Of a stretch of DNA of 64,000 bases, positions 33,917 through 44,393 are shown in pieces (position 1 is the stretch's first letter; every line of letters begins with the position of its first letter). A program made the translations under genes and the position numbers. Source of the stretch: Eutypella sp. D-1. Taxonomy: Eukaryota > Ascomycota > Sordariomycetes > Xylariales > Diatrypaceae. Below the pieces are notes generated by a model, which made no database searches, had not been told where the DNA came from, and worked only from the letters and a program-made list of their open reading frames with translations. The DNA is taken from positions 4,154,001 to 4,218,000 of the forward strand of contig JAJTTP010000001.1 of the NCBI GenBank assembly GCA_023313575.1, written 5' to 3'.

Positions 33917-35562
33917 ATGTTATTCTCCCAGCAGGCAAAGGCTCTCGCCGCCTGTCAGGCATTACTGGCAGCTCTTCCTGACCAGGTATTCTTCCCAGGC
34001 AGTCATGACTGGTATGTCGCCTCGACGGGTAAGTTCGAATCTCGAAGTTCATGGATCATAGCAGTTACTGAACTCACGCCCAAACGTGACAAGGAATCTG
34101 GTCCAAAACGTGCGTTCTGGCTCCGGAGTGCGTCTTTGAACCAAAGACTACGCCCGAACTTAGCCGCGGGATTAAGCTCATCAAAGAGCATGGATCCTTA
34201 TTCGCTGTCCGGAGCGGCGGGCACATGGCCGTCCCGGGGGCACAGTCTGTCGACGAGGGCGTCATGATCTCCATGTCTAATTTCCACGAAAAGACCCTGA
34301 ACGCAGACAAGTCGGTCGCCAGCATTGGCCCGGGACAGCTCTGGATCGGCGTGTATAGTTGGCTCGCTGAGCACGGGCTTGCCGTTAACGGCGGGCGGTA
34401 CCCGATGGTCGGTGTGGGCGGCGTGCTTCTCGGTGGCGGCATGGGTTATTTTGCGGGCCAGCGCGGGTGGTCTGTCGATGATATTATAGGATGGGAAGTC
34501 GTACTTGCCGACGGCTCTATCATAAACGTGACCGCTTCTCCCGAAGACCCGTACTCGGACTTGGCATGGGCACTTCGCGGCGGCTCGAACTATTTTGGTA
34601 TTGTGACGCGCTTCGATATGCGTACCTTTCCTGCGGGCTCGGGATATGGAGGGCTAGTTATGTATAACGCTGCCAGTAAGGAGCCTTTTTTCACCGCCCT
34701 TGATGCGTATATGGCACCCGGCGGCGGCTCCGACGACCCAAAGTCGGCTATTAATCCAGCGTCAACGTTGCAACTCGTCAATGGTGAGTGGACAACTGGG
34801 TTTTTAAACATCTATATGTACGCCGATGGAAATGAAGACGCAAGTCCACGCGCGTTTGAGAACTTCACGAGCATCCCGGCCGATCACGTCGTTTTCGGTG
34901 GCATGGCATTACATGACAGCTGGATCGACATTCCGAGCTCACTGGCGGCTATGGCGACGAGAGAGGATAGGACACTCTTCTGGGCGATTACTTTCAAGAA
35001 CGATCGGCGGGCTGTTGACATAGTGACCGAGGTGTTTTATGCCGGCGCCAGTAACGAACTGAAACATGTCGAAGGTCTATCGATGGTAATTTCTTTTCAG
35101 CCGCTGACGATGCCGTTTCTGGAGGCCTCGACAATGAAAGGGGGGAATTTGATGGGATTGGATCCGGGTAAAGACGGCAGACATTTTGGTAAGGAATATA
35201 TTACTCTGATCTTACACAGAGAAGATGGTGTACTAATACGATGCTTTCTTGCAGCGGGTATCCTCTTTCCCACGTGGAAGCTTGCACAAGACGACGAGGC
35301 TGTCTACTCATTCACGCGCAAGGCTGCGACGGAGATGGAGAGACAACTGACCGAGCTTGGCCTTTTCAATCCTTACGTCTATATCAACGACGCAGCCAAG
35401 GGCCAGAGACCTTTTGAGAGATATGCGAACGGTGCGCACCTGGCGAGGCTCCAGGAAATCCAGGCCAAGTATGATCCCAATGGTTTCATTAGAGATTACC
35501 TCCAGCATGGCTTCGATTTGGCTTCGACGGGTCCTACTGGGTGGGATCATGTAGAGTTATGA
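33917..35562 (+). CDS. FAD-linked oxidoreductase (BBE/VAO family) without signal peptide
   Basis: Flavoprotein oxidase, 504 aa. Exons 33917-34028, 34094-35188 and 35255-35562. The N-terminus (MLFSQQAKALAACQALLAAL) lacks a clear signal peptide, unlike the other cluster oxidase. FFPGSHDWYVASTGIWSK at the start of the FAD domain is restored by removing the first intron. VRSGGHM carries the usual flavin-linking His. VGGVLLGGGMGYFAGQRGW and WALRGGSNYFGIVTRFD are classical for the family. The Cys used for a second flavin bond is replaced (VNGGRYPM), so a single covalent link is expected. The C-terminal YDPNGFIRD segment matches the BBE domain. It is the last gene of the cluster on the right; Gos1 follows. 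It probably dehydrogenates a late intermediate (inference). Confidence 0.87.
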
Positions 35563-36395
35563 TAGTGCGCACCCTGTTTCTGTGGGAGCAGGAGGCAGCT
35601 GTTACAACTTGTGTACTATTGTATCTAAGCGAAGAGATGACGGATGGAGGTTACCACTTGGGGTCCTACGGTCCGTCCTTCAGAAACTCTGCAATTAGAA
35701 GTTTGAACAATCCTAGTCGAATGTCTGGACTTGCCAATCTGCTATTAGTAAGTGGCAAGCCGTAATAAAGATTCAGTAAAACGTGAACGTGCCTATCTAT
35801 CCCATCTAGTCCTACTAGGAGAATCAGGGCTTCTTAACATGGTAGGTATAAATCCGGGTATATTATATTTGTTACCTCCCAGGAGTTCCCCGTCTTCCAG
35901 CCCTTGTTCTAGTAGATGTAATATGGGACTTATCGCATGCTAAATAGTTGCGCCTGTGCGGCGACGGCGACGGCGACACTATGGTGCTTGCTGCGATGGA
36001 TCGAGTACAAAGCATACTCGCGAACCATTAGTATACAAATCCCGTCCCGTCCCGTCCCCTCTCACCATACTTCTCCTTTTGCTTCGCCCGTTCTCCGCCG
36101 TCTTTTGCCAGGGAAAAAAAAAGCAAAGCAAAATAAATCCGGAACGCCTTGCGAGAACCATTTACAACGATGGATGGCCCGGATTGCGAAAGATGAAACA
36201 ACACAGACCGAGGTATGCCATACCTTTGTGCCACACCGAGCTCAGGAGTACAAAAACACCCCATACTATCGCGACCCGCCTGGCACACATATGCTCTTTG
36301 GCAGCCGCCAACGTCCCAAGGTGAGTTAAATAATAACTACGTGTCCATTTTCCCCTTTCCTTCCCTTCCCCTGACCCCCTCTTCGTGCCGTGTCA
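35563..36395. other. Right border spacer of the terpene cluster
   Basis: The convergent spacer separates the last cluster oxidase from Gos1. It contains GGCGAC triplet-like and (CCCGT)n short repeats near 35965 and 36048. Open frames of 122-130 codons (35937-36329) lack any recognisable domain. Nothing else is seen. Confidence 0.55.
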
Positions 36396-37370
36396 TCAGA
36401 GGAAGAAAAAGAAAAAGATGAAGCAGAAGGCAATGAAGCCGCCCATGATGATGCCGTCGCGGCGCTTGCGGGCGGAGATCTTTCCGATGAGGGAGTTGAG
36501 GCCGGGGACCTGGCTGGCGGCGGTGGTGATGCGGCGGTTGATGGAGGCGAGGGTCTCGCGCTGGGCGGCGAAGCTGTCGCTGGTGGCGTAGGCCTGGCTG
36601 AGGACGCCGTCGACGACCTCGTGGCTGCGGTCGATGCGCCGGCGCTCGCCCAGCATGTACTCGGCCTCCTCGGCCTCGGGGTTTTCCCGGCGGTACGTCT
36701 CGATGTCGTCGCGCACGCTCGTCAGCAGCGCCGCCCGCGACCGGGCGTCCCGCAGGCCCGCCCGCAGCCGCGCCAGATCCCGCCGGTGCTCGGCCAGCTT
36801 CTCCCGCAGCAGCGATAGGTTGCTCTGCTTCAGCGCCGACGACTTCACACTCGCCTCGGAGTCCAGCAGTCGCGTTAGCTGCCCGACGACGTGGTCGCGC
36901 TACAAACAGGTAGGTCGTCAGCAACTACAGTCCGTAGAGAGCGTATAGAGAACGTAGAGATAAAGAAAAAAAGAGGAAGAGGAAGAGGAAGAGGAAGAAG
37001 GCTCTCTTGCTCATCTACACTCTTAATCTTATGTACCTTCTCAAATAGCTCTTCAAGCCGGGCTTCCGTGTCGCGCTCCTCAGCCGTGGGTTTCGGGGGT
37101 ATATTTGTTACGGTCGAGAACTGCGAATATGTGTGGAATAACGTCTCGGTCTGGAAACGCGGCCGAGGCCACAAGTAAGCGTCGTGTTCATCCTTCTTCA
37201 GCCTTTTCATCCTTTCCCTCCTTCGTTTACCTCCTTTCAACACGCGGGAGCCAGAGCGAATGAATGCTGGATTGGATTGGACAGGATTGGATTGGACATA
37301 CCTGTGCTTCTAAACTCCGGGCCTGCTGTCGCAGTTGGGCCCAGCCCTGGTTCCCCGTGGTCGCCGACAT
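36396..37370 (-). CDS. gos1: Golgi SNARE Gos1 (GS28 homologue)
   Basis: Tail-anchored Qb-SNARE of the Golgi, acting in ER-Golgi and intra-Golgi fusion; 228 aa, normal length. Exons 37370-37302, 37150-37037 and 36899-36396 are all phase 0. The N-terminus MSATTGNQGWAQLRQQARS and the following LEAQTETLFHTYSQF are diagnostic of Gos1. The central SVKSSALKQSNLSLLREKL and the SNARE helix (DGVLSQAYATSDSF... INRRI) follow, then a basic KISARKRRD stretch. The protein ends with one hydrophobic segment rich in Phe that anchors it. The second intron holds a GAGGAA repeat. This housekeeping gene marks the right edge of the terpene cluster. Confidence 0.95.
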
Positions 37371-38302
37371 GCCTTCCGAGGCGGTTTTGTTGGTGTGAGT
37401 GGTGAATGGGAATACTAAGCAATCTAGTCGGGACCTGGTATGATCATTCCGTATACGCGGGGGGTTAGGCCGGGCGGAAGCTTCTCGTGGGAATATCCGT
37501 TCGGCCCGTCTCCGTTATCGTGAACGTCACCTTTGAGGCATGGAATAGCTATCTGGTTAGAATTGGGAACTTGCTAATTCAATGTGTATAGACGGTACTG
37601 GCAGTTAGAAATCCCAGGTTAAGGCGTAAAGAGTTATCAGAAAGAAACGTCCAGCTCTTGTGTTATAGTAAAGTGTTGTAGTAAAGTCGTTAGTGGTCGG
37701 TTGTGATGTTCCCTGGCACGATTCGTAACTGGATAATACCTACTAGAGTATCTAGGTAGGTAGGTAGGCATCTGGCCTGGCCTGGTCTTAGTTGCTACAG
37801 AGGTACCATAGGGAAACAACGCTAGCTACATAGTTATGTAGTTAGTCAGACCAAATACGTAATAAGTCACAAAGCACTATTAATTGCATGCATGGTGTCA
37901 AATATGTCACTATACCATACCACAGCAATTATGTCATACCGGGGCAGCACCCATCAGTTAAAAAGAAACTTGAATTTTTCATTTAAAGGCATGAAGATAG
38001 AAAAAAAAATAATAGGCATGTTGGATGATGCATCCATAATGCAGCACATCACCATCACACTTTTCCAGAGTATCATACGGGAACTTCATGGCATTGGCTG
38101 CCGATGTTGAACATGCCATCGCGAGTTCGGTTGATCATGCGTATTTAAGCACACATCACGACCACGACGGGGGTTGACTACTCTTCCAACTAGCCTATGT
38201 ATCTAATCGAGTATGGAAGGCATCTTCGCCAGCAAACATACCATACCCCCATTGCGCATACAACTTTAATCTTATCTCCTCTGTTTCACTCCCTTTTCTT
38301 CT
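37371..38302. other. Intergenic region with CTAGGTAGGT repeats
   Basis: The 932-bp region lies upstream of Gos1 and downstream of the luciferase-domain gene. It contains CTAGGTAGGTAGGTAGG near 37751 and AT-rich DNA around 37900-38050. No supported gene; a 72-codon frame at 37892-38110 is not convincing. Confidence 0.5.
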
Positions 38303-39274
38303 CTACCCATCCCTCTCCGCGCCCACTTCCAGGACATCGTCCATCTCGAGGTCCTTGGCCATGACCCAATACCCGGCGGCGCGGACGATGCGGCAGACGA
38401 CGCGGAGCTCGTCGGGGGAGCGGGGGGCGTAGACCATGGTGAAGTTGCGGGGCACCGGCATGCGGAGGAGGGCGAGGCGGCCGCTTCCGGGGACGGGAGC
38501 CGGCGTGAGCGGGTGGCGCTGGCCCCAGCCCTTGGCGAGCACCTCGTGCTGGTCCTCCGGGTGCAGGTTCAGGTGCAGCGAACGGTCCGAGTCGTGCACG
38601 TGGCAGATCTCCCCCCGGCACGTCTCGTTCGCCGCCCGCCCCCGCGCGAACAGCCCCATCCCGTGCTTCTCGAAGCACGACGTCCCCACCCCCAGTTCCG
38701 CCGCGTGTCGCGCCGCGTGACCCTCCAGCACCCGCCGCAGCGCTGCGTAGCACGCCCGCGACCCGAATTGGTTCACCTGCCGCTGCGGTGCGATCCCCAC
38801 CACGTCCGGCCGCGGCCCGCGCCGAAAGGGGAGCGGGCCGCCGCAGGATAGAAGGTTCCCCGATGGGGGGTTCAATGTAGTGCCCGGGTCTACCGTCAGG
38901 GGTTCGAACGGCGTCCGCAGCGCCCAGAGTTTATACCAGTTTATGCGCAGGTAGCCAGCAACGGTAGGTGGAGTGCCGCCGGGCCCCAGCTTCAAGTAAT
39001 TCAGGTAGTCATTATGAACCGCCAGGAGGACCGGCACCGCGCCGACGAGCAGGGCCACGACTATCGGGGGGAGTACGTGGATGCCGAGGATAAGCGATAT
39101 GGCTGACGCGAAGATCGAGGGTCCATCTAACGTGAGCGTTAAAGGGTCTTGACGGATCTCCCATGTGAGACTCAGGGAATCGGTGTGCCGTTGTGGCTGT
39201 TGGTCGCTTGGACAAGCCCCGAATGCGGTCGAGAAGGGCGTGGATGTCTTGGTGTGTATAAGGGAGACAGACAT
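38303..39274 (-). CDS. Membrane protein with a luciferase-type (DUF5519/PF17648-like) domain
   Basis: A single-exon gene of 323 aa, starting at the ATG of MSVSLIHTK; the upstream in-frame extension has no ATG. Residues about 50-90 contain one or two hydrophobic segments (SIFASAISLILG, LPPIVVALLVGAVPVLLAV), so it is membrane-anchored. The C-terminal half has EICHVHDSDRSLHLNL, HEVLAKGWGQRHPL and MVYAPRSPDELRVV. As far as I recall, this pattern is that of the small family that includes fungal luciferase (Luz) and many uncharacterised ascomycete proteins. An N-terminal membrane helix plus this domain is also the luciferase layout. Light emission should not be assumed: most ascomycete members have no known reaction. 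Codon third positions are very GC-rich. No pathway partner is visible nearby. Confidence 0.7.
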   Translation of the reverse strand: MSVSLIHTKTSTPFSTAFGACPSDQQPQRHTDSLSLTWEIRQDPLTLTLDGPSIFASAISLILGIHVLPPIVVALLVGAVPVLLAVHNDYLNYLKLGPGGTPPTVAGYLRINWYKLWALRTPFEPLTVDPGTTLNPPSGNLLSCGGPLPFRRGPRPDVVGIAPQRQVNQFGSRACYAALRRVLEGHAARHAAELGVGTSCFEKHGMGLFARGRAANETCRGEICHVHDSDRSLHLNLHPEDQHEVLAKGWGQRHPLTPAPVPGSGRLALLRMPVPRNFTMVYAPRSPDELRVVCRIVRAAGYWVMAKDLEMDDVLEVGAERDG

Positions 39275-41786
39275 GGCTTCGTTGTGGTAGGTGTCGATAA
39301 CCGTAAGTAGAGACAATCTATTAATAGGGTAGACGACTCAAGCGATGACAGGCTGCATTATTAGTAGGTCTAAGGTGATAGAGGATGCTAGATGTTGAGT
39401 CAAATAGGGTAATATCGATTTGAGCTTGAAAACTGCTGGCTTGGTAGCATTCGTGATATGTGCCGTCATTCTTGCACTTGCAAGCGCAAGTCATGGAAGG
39501 CAAACTCTTATTATATATCTGGGCAGGACAGGTAGATAGGTAGGGTATGTATCCAACCCGAGTAATAGGTACAAGCATTGCACAGCATAACTCAGTAGGG
39601 TAAAGGAAACCCATCATAAGACCTGGTTAAAGCTTCCGAGCCTCCGCGTTCGACATCTGTATCCGTCAATTTATGGTCATGGGGCCAAATTGATGCGCGG
39701 GGGGATCTTGGCCGTGTTGAAAATTCTCTACCCATCCACGCATGCACATGTGCGTGCCTTCTTTCATATTCGGGCTTAAATGCGCTGTGACTAGTCACGT
39801 AGTTACCCGTAGCCGGTGCGCCTCGTAATCTCCATTGATTGAGAGGTACATACGTGGTTGGACAGGCCCGGTAATGCAGGAGTGATCCTTCCGGTTGGCT
39901 TACTCGACAAGTCCAACGGTGAGACCTATAATGAAGCCATAAACCTCCGGTCTCCGGCCCGGGCTGGTCCTATGTGGGTTCCGGTCGCCGGCGGGAGATC
40001 ACGATGAGCTTGGTAAGACTGTAGTCACTTTAGCTGTGTATGTGAGATCTTCTATGTTCGCGTATAAGTATTCAACCGGCTAACCTGTCTTCTACCTTTT
40101 CTGACTATCTCACGTCTAGGTGTGCTAGTACGGAGTATGCCGCCACCATTTTAAGGCCCTCATTTTAGTAGTTTAGTGGGGTCTATACCTCGACGTCAGA
40201 CTGTCGAGCGATTACCGATCTATGATGGCATTTGCAACGCATAGTCGAACCCATTATTTGAATACATAGCAAGATATTTAGGCCAAGCATGTTTGGACTT
40301 CACCATGGTATCTTGGGGTATTCAGGCCACATAAGTAATTTGTTGCATAAAAAGCTGCAGAATTAGCTGTTGGCGATCTAGACAGTTCACGATGCAGCCG
40401 GCTACGGAAGAAAAGATGCACGGACCGCAACGAATCACGAATTATCCCCGTGACTACTACGAAGTCTTTCCGTTGGCACCACGTAGGTTATGTGCGACTT
40501 ATTCTTATTAGACGGCGCACCTACAACAACAAATACACAATTACCTACTTAGGCATGTAGGACACTTCAGGTGTATACAATGTGATACTAGCCGTACATA
40601 TATAGCTAGCGGGCGGTTTAACCCCGATACGTATTTTTATAGGCTTAATGCGCTCCCCGCAACCTTAAAGGCTGAACTGGAAGCGTCCGAGACTATTAAG
40701 TTCCATCATGCCTTACATACCTAGGTACCTAGCACCAACTTTGTATATAAGCGCATGGACATGGACTTATCCGCAACCGCCTTGCCGCCTTCCTAGACAC
40801 AGGTCACTTACATGATACCGATAGGAATCCAGAAGACTGCAGGTACATATAAAAGTGGATTTGACTGTTCCGAAGGTGAAAGCCTTATAATATAATTGGT
40901 TGATTTTTGGCTTGGCCGTACCTGCAGTCTTCTGGATCAGGTTCCTATCGGAAGGATCTCATTGCATAAGAAGCTGTACCCCTGGATACAATAGGAGGCA
41001 CAGCGAATAACATAACTGCTACAATATGTTATATAAAAATGTTGATCTGGCGCATTGATTGATCTCCTATGTACTACTTTAAAGAACAGAACGCCCTAGA
41101 AAAGAAAGGGAGGACCTCGTTTCTAACTAGAGACTTGCAAATGCCACTTGAACTTGTACATAGTTTTTCATCGATCCGCACGTTATCGTGCGATTGGTTG
41201 CGAATCTCCTTCCTCCAATCCTTGAGTAACCGCTCTTCTTCCTTGGTTGTCTTCCCTGTCTGTCCTCCTCGGTTGCTCATGACAACAACAGTGGGGGGGA
41301 CTCAGCAAGGGGGCTGGCTGGAAAGCGACGCCAAAGTCTTGGCTATTTGCGGGCCATCCCACCAAACTTCCCACGTTTTAGTGGCCTGGTCTGAGCCAAT
41401 GTACGCCATGCACGGCTGGACGGCAAGCGGGATAAGACTTGTGGTAGGGATTGATTTAATTGGCAAGTCAACCAACGTAAGTCCTCGAAAGGGGGACCCG
41501 CTGCAGACAAAAACATCCATCCCGTCTAGTAGTCAACAGGAAAAGAACGAAGGATTCTCATCCGTCTGTCCTACATCCTATCTTTTTCCCTTCATATCTG
41601 GACACACAAACATCACCGTGTTGCTTGTGCCTTTACTGCTGCTTCAATACTGCGACCGCAACAATCATTCTTGGAAAGAGAAAAAAAAGAGCGGTTGCCC
41701 TTGCAAACCAAATAATTATCACTGTGACACGGTCCAGTTGATATTACGTTGGTGGAATAAGGCCGGTGCCTTCCCCGACCTGTGCG
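39275..41786. other. Intergenic region with a fold-back inverted repeat
   Basis: The 2.5-kb region lies between divergent genes. It contains an inverted repeat near 40.82-40.96 kb, listed separately, and CCTAGGTACC-type palindromes at about 40730. A 263-codon open frame (41069-41860, +) begins with ATG but runs into the next coding sequence in another frame and has no recognisable domain. I treat it as leader sequence. Confidence 0.55.
40818..40955. repeat. Fold-back inverted repeat, arms about 29-38 bp, 71-bp loop
   Basis: The left arm (40818-40846) carries CCGATAGGAA followed directly by TCCAGAAGACTGCAGGTAC. The right arm (40918-40955) is its reverse complement with a few extra bases between the two blocks. 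The inner block is a perfect match over about 20 bp. The spacer is 71 bp. The structure could be a short non-autonomous element remnant or a hairpin-forming site. Confidence 0.8.
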
Positions 41787-44393
41787 ATGGGGGTCTTCTC
41801 GAAGAAGCCGTCGCGCTTGCGGCCAAAATCAAAATTGCCTGTGTACGAGAAGGTGCCTAAAGACCGAGACTCTAACGATTCCTACGATGAGGACTCGGAC
41901 TACGAACCAGACTCCGCCGACGACTACACCGAGCCTCCGTCCCCGAGTCCCGCCAACTCCCGCAACGTCTCATCCGCCACCCCCATGATGCCCAAGAGGT
42001 CCTTTGCGGCCGCCGTGCCCCAGCGACCCGGGCGCCCCTTCTTCTATCGCCTCCCCAATAAGGTCGTGCGCTATCTCTGCTTCGGCCTGCTGGGCTTCAT
42101 GGTGCTCCTGATATTCGGCCTTGTGCGGGCCAGCCAATACGAAAACCTAAAAATAGCCCAGGGCAAGATAACTAAAGGGCCCGGCGCCGCCCCCACATGG
42201 GAGTCCTTCGAGTTCCTCACGAGGTACTACGGAGGCGTGCGGAATCTAGTGCCCCTTTCAGCGAACACCCCCGAGTATCCGCGGCCCGAGGACGAGACCC
42301 CGCTGGACAAGCTGAGTTTTGTCAACAACACCGGCACGGACCGAGTCTTCGACACCCGCGCCCTGCCCGCGAGCAAGGAGTTTGCCACCAGTCACCCTAA
42401 GAGTATATTCAAGACCGCGCCGCTAAAGATCAATGAGTGTTTCATCGACAAGGAGAAGAAGGTCCGCGTGCCGCCCGTGCGGTACTTTGAGGGGCGTCCC
42501 AACGGGTTCCCAGAGCACATCATCGGCTCCTACGAACTGCTCAACTTACCCGAGGATATTTGCTTCGAGCGCTACGGCCGCTACGCCCCGTACGGGTTCG
42601 GCTACTCCGTGGCTACGGGCGGACTCGGCGTTGGAGAGCACGGTGAGAAGGAAGGTCTCGAATCCATGTGGGACACGGTTTCACGCGTGAAATGGGAACA
42701 CACGGACTGGGCGGAGGTCCAGAGGCGGTGCTACCACGCCAACAGTGCCCGGTACAAGCCCTTGCCGTCTCGGGAGCTTCCTCCCCAGGGCTTCTACATC
42801 GATGAGGGCCTCAAGGCTACTCTGAACACTCGTGACATAGTGGCCGGCGAGTCGCTCGAGTCGCACTCAAACACTACGGAGAAAGCCATGAATAACGACA
42901 AGACGGAGCTCGAAAAGAAGCCCGCCGCAGCCTCAGAGAAAGCCCAAGACAAGAAGCCCACCGGAGAGGAGCTTCCGCGAACCGCGGTCGTCATCCGCTG
43001 CTGGGACGAGTTCGCGTGGAGAGAGGAGGACGTGATGAACCTGCGCTCACTGATCAGCGAACTATCGCTGGCGTCGGGCGGGCGCTACGACGTGCACCTC
43101 CTGGTGCAGGTTAAGAACGACGCGGCGCACCCGGTGTGGGCGGATGCGGAGACGTACCGGCGGCGGATCGAGGATTCGATCCCGGCGGAGTTCCGCGGGA
43201 TCGTCACACTGTGGACGGAGACACAGATGCTGGCGCTCTACCAGGGAATCTACGACCTGTTTGCGCGGGGCCCGGACCTGCCGGTGCACGGCGTGTACCG
43301 CGGCCTGCAGATGGCCATGCAGTACTTCGCATACCAGCACCCGGAGTACGAGTACTTCTGGCAGTGGGAGATGGACATCCGGTACACGGGCCACTACTAT
43401 GATTTCTTCACCAAGGTGGAGGACTGGGCGCGGGCGCAGCCCCGCAAGGGTCTCTGGGAGCGCAACGCACGCTTCTACCTGCCCTCGGCGCACGGTACCT
43501 GGGAGGACTTCAAGCAGATGGCGCGCGTGCAGTCGGAGATGGGGGCCACGGGCGCGGACAACATCTGGAACGGCGTGCCGGGCACGGAAAAACAGAATAA
43601 GCAGAGCCAGGCCGGCGGAGCAGATAGGCCGGTGTGGGGGCCGGAGCGGCCGCAGGACCCAGAGGACTGGTTCGAGCCGGAGAAGGATGAGGAGCCGCCG
43701 ACGACGTATGAGAAGGACAAGTACGAGTGGGGTGTCGGCGAGGAGGCGGAGTACATTGCATTCAACCCGATCTACGACCCAGAGGGCACGACATGGGGGC
43801 TCGCGGACGACATCACGGGATACAACACAACCACGGGGCAGCCGCCACGGCGGGCGCAGATTATCACAGCGTCACGGATGTCGCGGCGGATGCTGCTGAC
43901 AATGCACCGGGAGACGGCGTTCAAGAAGCACCACGCGTTCCCAGAGATGTGGCCGGCGACAGTGGCGCTACAGCACGGGTACAAAGCGGTGTCGGCGCCG
44001 CACCCGTTCTACGTGGACCGGGAGTGGCCGACGGGGCTCTTCGCACAGACGCTCAACAACGGGCGCAACGGGGCCAGCGGCGGATCGCGCACGTCGGTGT
44101 TCGGCGACCGTGAGCACAACCTCCGCGGCCTCTCGTGGTTCTACAACTCCGGGTTCGCGCCCAATCTATACCGCCGCTGGCTCGGCCTCAAGGTCAACAA
44201 TGACGGCGGTGAGGAGTTCGAGCGCGTCGAGGACCCCACCCGCGACGGATCCACCGTTAGCCAGATGCGCGGCGGCGAGGGACGCATGTGCCTGCCCCCC
44301 ATGCTGCTCCACCCCGTCAAGGACGTCGAGCTGCCCGTTGAGGAGAATCCTGAGGGCGAGCTGGAGATACCCGAGTCGGACCCGGGTGCATGA
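41787..44393 (+). CDS. Large type II membrane protein, DUF3405 family
   Basis: Uncharacterised fungal family (DUF3405, PF11885-like), here 868 aa in one exon. The start is the ATG of MGVFSKKPSRLRPKSKL; seven further upstream codons lack an ATG. An acidic, Ser/Pro-rich cytosolic tail (about residues 20-90) is followed by a single membrane segment (about 95-113, YLCFGLLGFMVLLIFGLV). A large lumenal domain follows. Conserved-looking blocks include TAVVIRCWDEFAWREEDVMNLRSLI, VHLLVQVKND, YFWQWEMDIRYTGHY and MLLTMHRETAFKKHHAFPEMWPATVAL, written here in part only. Trp- and Asp-rich blocks in a Golgi-type topology suggest a glycosyltransferase-like enzyme, but this is inference. Low-complexity inserts at about 365-400 and 600-650 separate the conserved blocks. 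Confidence 0.82.
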   Translation: MGVFSKKPSRLRPKSKLPVYEKVPKDRDSNDSYDEDSDYEPDSADDYTEPPSPSPANSRNVSSATPMMPKRSFAAAVPQRPGRPFFYRLPNKVVRYLCFGLLGFMVLLIFGLVRASQYENLKIAQGKITKGPGAAPTWESFEFLTRYYGGVRNLVPLSANTPEYPRPEDETPLDKLSFVNNTGTDRVFDTRALPASKEFATSHPKSIFKTAPLKINECFIDKEKKVRVPPVRYFEGRPNGFPEHIIGSYELLNLPEDICFERYGRYAPYGFGYSVATGGLGVGEHGEKEGLESMWDTVSRVKWEHTDWAEVQRRCYHANSARYKPLPSRELPPQGFYIDEGLKATLNTRDIVAGESLESHSNTTEKAMNNDKTELEKKPAAASEKAQDKKPTGEELPRTAVVIRCWDEFAWREEDVMNLRSLISELSLASGGRYDVHLLVQVKNDAAHPVWADAETYRRRIEDSIPAEFRGIVTLWTETQMLALYQGIYDLFARGPDLPVHGVYRGLQMAMQYFAYQHPEYEYFWQWEMDIRYTGHYYDFFTKVEDWARAQPRKGLWERNARFYLPSAHGTWEDFKQMARVQSEMGATGADNIWNGVPGTEKQNKQSQAGGADRPVWGPERPQDPEDWFEPEKDEEPPTTYEKDKYEWGVGEEAEYIAFNPIYDPEGTTWGLADDITGYNTTTGQPPRRAQIITASRMSRRMLLTMHRETAFKKHHAFPEMWPATVALQHGYKAVSAPHPFYVDREWPTGLFAQTLNNGRNGASGGSRTSVFGDREHNLRGLSWFYNSGFAPNLYRRWLGLKVNNDGGEEFERVEDPTRDGSTVSQMRGGEGRMCLPPMLLHPVKDVELPVEENPEGELEIPESDPGA

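Noticed and set aside
41069..41860. 263-codon ATG-initiated open frame overlapping the start of the DUF3405 gene
   Set aside because: It is in a different frame from a strongly supported gene, is of mixed low-quality composition, and is explained as leader sequence.
43062..43899. Long antisense and alternative frames in the DUF3405 and glycine-cleavage genes
   Set aside because: These are shadows of very GC-rich third codon positions in genes with strong motif support.
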